Source: a virus
Length of the DNA: 22,254 nt
Direction: 5' to 3' (one strand)
IMG/VR virus record: IMGVR_UViG_3300014960_000005
Coordinates: 1-22,254 of that record
This document shows positions 19,854 through 22,254 of this stretch, one piece after another (positions within the stretch are counted from its first letter, which is position 1; each line of letters begins with the position of its first letter). Below the pieces are notes generated by a model. The model was not told the origin of the DNA. It did no database searches and saw only the letters and a program-made list of their open reading frames with translations. Position numbers and translations under genes: made by a program.

Positions 19854-20150
19854 ATGCCCGACCGCACCCCGCTGGAAGCCTTCAACGACTTCCTTGAACA
19901 CAAGTATGCCTGGCCTGGGGGATACCCCATGCACGCCGTGATGTACGACGGCGAGGCACTGTGCCACAAGTGTTGCGTTGAAAACGCCGACCTGATTCGT
20001 TCGCATACCACCGACAACGACCGGGACGACTGGACCTGCATTGGTGTGGACATCAACTGGGAAGACCCGGACCTGTACTGCGCCCACTGCAACGAGCGCA
20101 TTGAGTCGGCGTATGCCGACGAACTGGACAACCTGGAGGACCAACCATGA
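19854..20150 (+). CDS. Small zinc-finger-like early protein (98 aa)
   Basis: TGGAG is seven bases upstream of the ATG. The protein has MYDGEALCHKCCVENADLIR and later LYCAHCNERIESAYAD, giving two C-x2-C pairs (about residues 42-45 and 79-82) that could hold one zinc. I recognise this GxxLCxxCxxxN...YCxxCxxxIxSAY pattern from early phage proteins of proteobacterial phages with no known function. It ends with an ATGA overlap with the next gene, and starts a densely coupled gene run. Confidence 0.8.
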   Translation: MPDRTPLEAFNDFLEHKYAWPGGYPMHAVMYDGEALCHKCCVENADLIRSHTTDNDRDDWTCIGVDINWEDPDLYCAHCNERIESAYADELDNLEDQP

Positions 20151-20317
20151 TCAAACGCATCATCGTCGAGCCTACCGGCTCGGACTACCTGCCCCCTGAA
20201 GTCTACTGGTTCATCCTGAACGAGCTGGACAACGCCCGCCTTGCAACCTCCGTGTACACGGAGGAAACGCTGGACCAAAGGCAAGTAGATGATGCTGACC
20301 ACTACTGGGTCGACTGA
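20147..20317 (+). CDS. Small hypothetical early protein (56 aa)
   Basis: It starts in an ATGA overlap with the zinc-finger-like gene and has GGAGG seven bases upstream. The protein, MIKRIIVEPTGSDYLPPEVY at the start and ending DDADHYWVD, is acidic and without membrane segments. Overlap, Shine-Dalgarno and codon use support translation. No family is recognised. Confidence 0.68.
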   Translation: MIKRIIVEPTGSDYLPPEVYWFILNELDNARLATSVYTEETLDQRQVDDADHYWVD

Positions 20318-20318
20318 C

Positions 20319-20462
20319 ATGACACCCGAACTCGGCGACCGCATGGTCGCAATCGCAACGGTCATCATCGCCGTGCTCTGGGCCTGCGGTCTGTTCGACC
20401 CCCCGGCACCTGACAACCTAACCGCCGCTCTGGTGGCGGTACATCAGGGAGACTTGCCATGA
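20319..20462 (+). CDS. Small single-TM protein (47 aa)
   Basis: MTPELGDRMVAIATVIIAVL with WACGLF forms one N-terminal membrane span (about residues 9-25), followed by a Pro-rich linker and short helix. The ATG is one base after the preceding stop and the stop overlaps the next ATG (ATGA). There is no Shine-Dalgarno, so expression should rely on coupling. The function is unknown; small early membrane proteins can act in exclusion or host takeover, but nothing here shows that. Confidence 0.6.
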   Translation: MTPELGDRMVAIATVIIAVLWACGLFDPPAPDNLTAALVAVHQGDLP

Positions 20463-20782
20463 TCCTGGTTAGCAAGACCTACGAAATCGTCACCCCCGAA
20501 TCCGCCGAAGAAGGCGACGTTGCCGAGAGTGGGTTCGAGTTTGAAGACGAGCCGCTAACGTTCCGTGAACTGGTGGGAACCTTGCGCTACTACCACGAAG
20601 CAAGCGAATGGCCGCTGACCAACCCCTCGCGCTACACCTGGGTCACGTCCTACGGGGAACAAAACTGGCGGGACGGCAGCTACCGCAACGAAAGCCTGCA
20701 CTTCTCTCACCGCAACCCTGCCCGTCTGGAAAAGTATTGGGTCAAGGCGTTGCGTTACGCCATGCAAAGGACACAACCATGA
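20459..20782 (+). CDS. Hypothetical early protein (107 aa)
   Basis: GGGAG precedes the ATG by seven bases. The protein is acidic at the N-terminus (VTPESAEEGDVAESGFEFED) and has the segment PLTFRELVGTLRYY followed by a Trp/Tyr/Arg-rich region (NPSRYTWVTSYGEQNWRDGS, then ESLHFS) and a helical end (RLEKYWVKALRYAM). I know this LTFxELVxxLxxYxxxS...W pattern from early regions of Pseudomonas and Burkholderia phages, where it has no assigned function. The stop overlaps the next start (ATGA). Confidence 0.8.
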   Translation: MILVSKTYEIVTPESAEEGDVAESGFEFEDEPLTFRELVGTLRYYHEASEWPLTNPSRYTWVTSYGEQNWRDGSYRNESLHFSHRNPARLEKYWVKALRYAMQRTQP

Positions 20783-21057
20783 TCTGGACTTCATCCTGCG
20801 GTCGCATCGAACTCCACCTGACCAAAGACCAAGCGCGTACCGGATCGCATCCTGGCCCCTGTGATGACGACATCGCTTACCTGCGGACACTGCCCAAGAT
20901 CAAGCGTCAGCTTGCCCAGGTTGACCCCGACATCCTGCGCTGCGAACTCAAGGACTACGGCGCATGGGATGCCGACGAACTGGCAGATCACGACGCCAAC
21001 CTTGACCGTGTGCTGTGGATCGCTTGCTGTGACATTCGAGAGGAGTTAGTGCAATGA
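20779..21057 (+). CDS. Conserved-type early phage protein (92 aa)
   Basis: Start ATG 20779 follows AAGGA and overlaps the preceding stop. The protein has IELHLTKDQARTGSHPGPCD, then YLRTLPKIKRQLAQVDPDIL and LKDYGAWDADELADHDANLD with LWIACCDI. The SHxGxCDxD...LxxYGAWDxxELxDHxxNxxRxLWIAxxDI pattern is one I associate with a widespread but uncharacterised family in proteobacterial phages and prophages. It is soluble and helical. The stop overlaps the next ATG by ATGA. Confidence 0.85.
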   Translation: MIWTSSCGRIELHLTKDQARTGSHPGPCDDDIAYLRTLPKIKRQLAQVDPDILRCELKDYGAWDADELADHDANLDRVLWIACCDIREELVQ

Positions 21058-21452
21058 CTGACATCGGCAACAACGACGACTACATCGATGTACGCGACAT
21101 CATCGATCGGATTGAAGAACTTGAAGGCGAGATTGAAGCTTACGCCGAAAAGATGAGCGACTGGCAAGCCAATGCCGACAACCAAGAAGAACTTGAAACA
21201 CTCGCCGCCCTCATGCACGAACTCAAGGGTTACGGCGGCGAAGTGCAATGGCGCGGTGACTGGTACCCCTTGACTCTCATCCGCCAATCGTACTGGGTTA
21301 AGTATGTGCAGGAATTTCTTTGGGAGATCGGTGACTTGCCCAAGGACATCCCGCCTTATTTGGAGATTGATTGGGAAGAGACAGCCAACAACATCCGCAT
21401 GGATTACATGGACGTGGACTTTGACGGCGTGACGTACATCACCCGCTGCTAA
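21054..21452 (+). CDS. Conserved-type early phage protein (132 aa)
   Basis: AGGAG lies eight bases before the ATG. The N-terminal half is a strongly acidic helix (DVRDIIDRIEELEGEIEAYA), then LAALMHELKGYGGEVQWRGD and WYPLTLIRQSYWVKYVQEFL, and the end DYMDVDFDGVTYITRC. The combination of DVRDIIxRxEELE and LIRxSYFxxYxxE...VDFDGxxYxxR is known to me from phage and plasmid early genes often found near anti-restriction functions. Acidic content would suit a DNA mimic, but that is speculation. Confidence 0.83.
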   Translation: MTDIGNNDDYIDVRDIIDRIEELEGEIEAYAEKMSDWQANADNQEELETLAALMHELKGYGGEVQWRGDWYPLTLIRQSYWVKYVQEFLWEIGDLPKDIPPYLEIDWEETANNIRMDYMDVDFDGVTYITRC

Positions 21453-21465
21453 CCGGAGAGCAACC

Positions 21466-21768
21466 ATGATCGAGACATGGGGAAACTTGAACGTACTTTG
21501 CGCTGTTGATGAGACTCCTGATGCTGACTTTACCTATGACAACCTGCTTGCCGATGAGCGGAGGCGATACCACGCCCTTGTTTGCGCTTTAGTGGATGGT
21601 GACTGCCTGCCGTTAGTTTCGTTTGTAAGTAACGACGCGCCGCGCCTGTTTGCCGTAGTGAAACAACAATGGGAGGGGATGCGGACGCCTGTGTTGTACC
21701 GAGATGCTTGGTCATTGATGGATTGCGCCGAGCTGCAAGAATTTGTCGTCTCGATCTCGAAAGAGTAA
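21466..21768 (+). CDS. Hypothetical early protein (100 aa)
   Basis: GGAGAG precedes the ATG at 21466. The protein is soluble and acidic: MIETWGNLNVLCAVDETPDA, then DERRRYHALVCALVDGDCLP and a C-terminal helix. AT content looks a little higher than its neighbours' (TTT, TTG and GTA codons are common), suggesting a different origin. No family is recognised. Confidence 0.75.
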   Translation: MIETWGNLNVLCAVDETPDADFTYDNLLADERRRYHALVCALVDGDCLPLVSFVSNDAPRLFAVVKQQWEGMRTPVLYRDAWSLMDCAELQEFVVSISKE

Positions 21769-21772
21769 CACC

Positions 21773-22030
21773 ATGACCAAACCCACCTTCTACATCGAAG
21801 TGACGGACACCTACGGTGGCGAGGCTAACTACTGCTGGGTCAACCGCTACAAGGTCACGGCCAGCACTCAGCGTGGGGCCGTTGGCAAAGTCTCTCGCCA
21901 CATGGGGCTGCACTTCCGCCTCGACTACGACACGGGAGACCTGGCCCGGTACAACGCCCGCAAGGCTGCCATCTGCGCATTTGTTAGCTGGGACCCCACC
22001 GCCCACGAGACTTACTACGAGGAGTTGTGA
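21773..22030 (+). CDS. Hypothetical early protein (85 aa)
   Basis: The start MTKPTFYIEVTDTYGGEANY is chosen over an upstream in-frame codon within the previous gene, giving a four-base gap after that gene's stop and an AAGAG site. The protein is small and beta-rich (YCWVNRYKVTASTQRGAVGK), with a Tyr-rich end. The patterns YxVxVxDxYGGEANYxWVxRY and AxKAxxGxxG are familiar from small phage early proteins without known function. The stop overlaps the next start by one base (TGATG). Confidence 0.82.
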   Translation: MTKPTFYIEVTDTYGGEANYCWVNRYKVTASTQRGAVGKVSRHMGLHFRLDYDTGDLARYNARKAAICAFVSWDPTAHETYYEEL

Positions 22031-22254
22031 TGGCTACTTACAACGGACACAAGAACTGGAATTACTGGAACGTTAGCTTGTGGATCAATAACGATGAGGG
22101 GTTGTACAACGCAGCCCGTGACCATGTGCGTAACTGCTCGAGCGGTAAGCGTCAAGCCGCCAAGAACTTCCTCGCCGAACTGCATGAACTGGGCATAACC
22201 AAAACCCCAGACGGTGCGCGGTACAGCATCGCGTCCATCGCCGCAGCCATGATG
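22030..22254 (+). CDS. DUF7249-like small early protein, 3'-truncated
   Basis: The frame starts MATYNGHKNWNYWNVSLWIN and continues NDEGLYNAARDHVRN before running off the window after 75 codons. YNGxxxWxxWNVxLWINNDEGLY is a recognisable signature of a small family of unknown function (I associate it with DUF7249) in phages and bacteria. GAGGAG is five bases upstream of the ATG. The C-terminus is missing because of the window edge, not because of mutation. Confidence 0.8.
   Translation, partial: MATYNGHKNWNYWNVSLWINNDEGLYNAARDHVRNCSSGKRQAAKNFLAELHELGITKTPDGARYSIASIAAAMM

Noticed and set aside
1-22254. tRNA genes, CRISPR arrays, insertion sequences, integrase or attachment sites
   Set aside because: None was seen. 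The repeats at 18.9-19.4 kb are short motifs in both orientations with irregular spacing, not CRISPR repeats, and no transposase or integrase-like protein is encoded.

Overview
The window is part of a GC-rich tailed-phage genome. It has two oppositely oriented modules: lysis, tail, head and packaging genes on the minus strand (about 1-17,340), and a run of small early-type genes on the plus strand (about 17,880-22,254). A complete terminase, portal, scaffold, coat and adaptor set is followed directly by fibre-type genes. No tape measure or long-tail genes are visible, so a podovirus-like virion is the best reading. A Gram-negative host is indicated by the i-spanin/lysozyme cassette and by a periplasm-directed protein with a secreted domain I associate with beta- and gammaproteobacteria. 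A burkholderial host is plausible but is an inference.

Layout, following minus-strand transcription from right to left: a near-consensus sigma70 promoter (17379-17407, flanked by a 9-bp dyad), small terminase, large terminase carrying an intein, a free-standing zinc-ribbon/EDxHD-type homing endonuclease with its own terminator, a second promoter and the portal, a 125-aa protein, a third promoter and a 75-aa protein. Then come scaffold, major coat, a strong hairpin, a 38-aa gene, a terminator, a 73-aa gene with an AT-hook-like tail, a fourth promoter, and two connector/adaptor genes. The run ends with a BppU-like protein, an 18-residue-repeat protein, a 151-aa protein, an HNHSG-repeat tail fibre, small tail genes, a secreted protein and the lysis cassette (XhlA-like protein, lysozyme, two small membrane proteins, truncated Rz).

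The most striking feature is inside the large terminase. A 297-residue intein interrupts the Walker A loop after GPVG and before STKTT. Its Hint splicing blocks are on the minus strand with the terminase. The middle of the intein, where a homing endonuclease normally sits in frame, instead encodes a complete HTH plus HNH endonuclease on the opposite (plus) strand, with its own sigma70-like promoter and Shine-Dalgarno sequence. The intein frame stays open right through it. The endonuclease frame also runs on through the antisense of Hint blocks A and B, so about 85 codons are dual-coding. With the adjacent EDxHD endonuclease, the packaging locus carries two different homing nucleases.

The plus-strand side starts with a roughly 500-bp control region of dyads and direct repeats, followed by two small genes and a terminator. 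Next is a noncoding stretch of about 770 bp holding 15 copies of a GTTTAC core, clustered GTTAGC motifs, palindromes, DnaA-box-like sequences and an AT-rich patch. It looks like a replication origin or regulatory hub. Ten short, tightly packed genes follow, most with ATGA or TGATG overlaps. They are typical unassigned early phage genes. The last one runs off the window.
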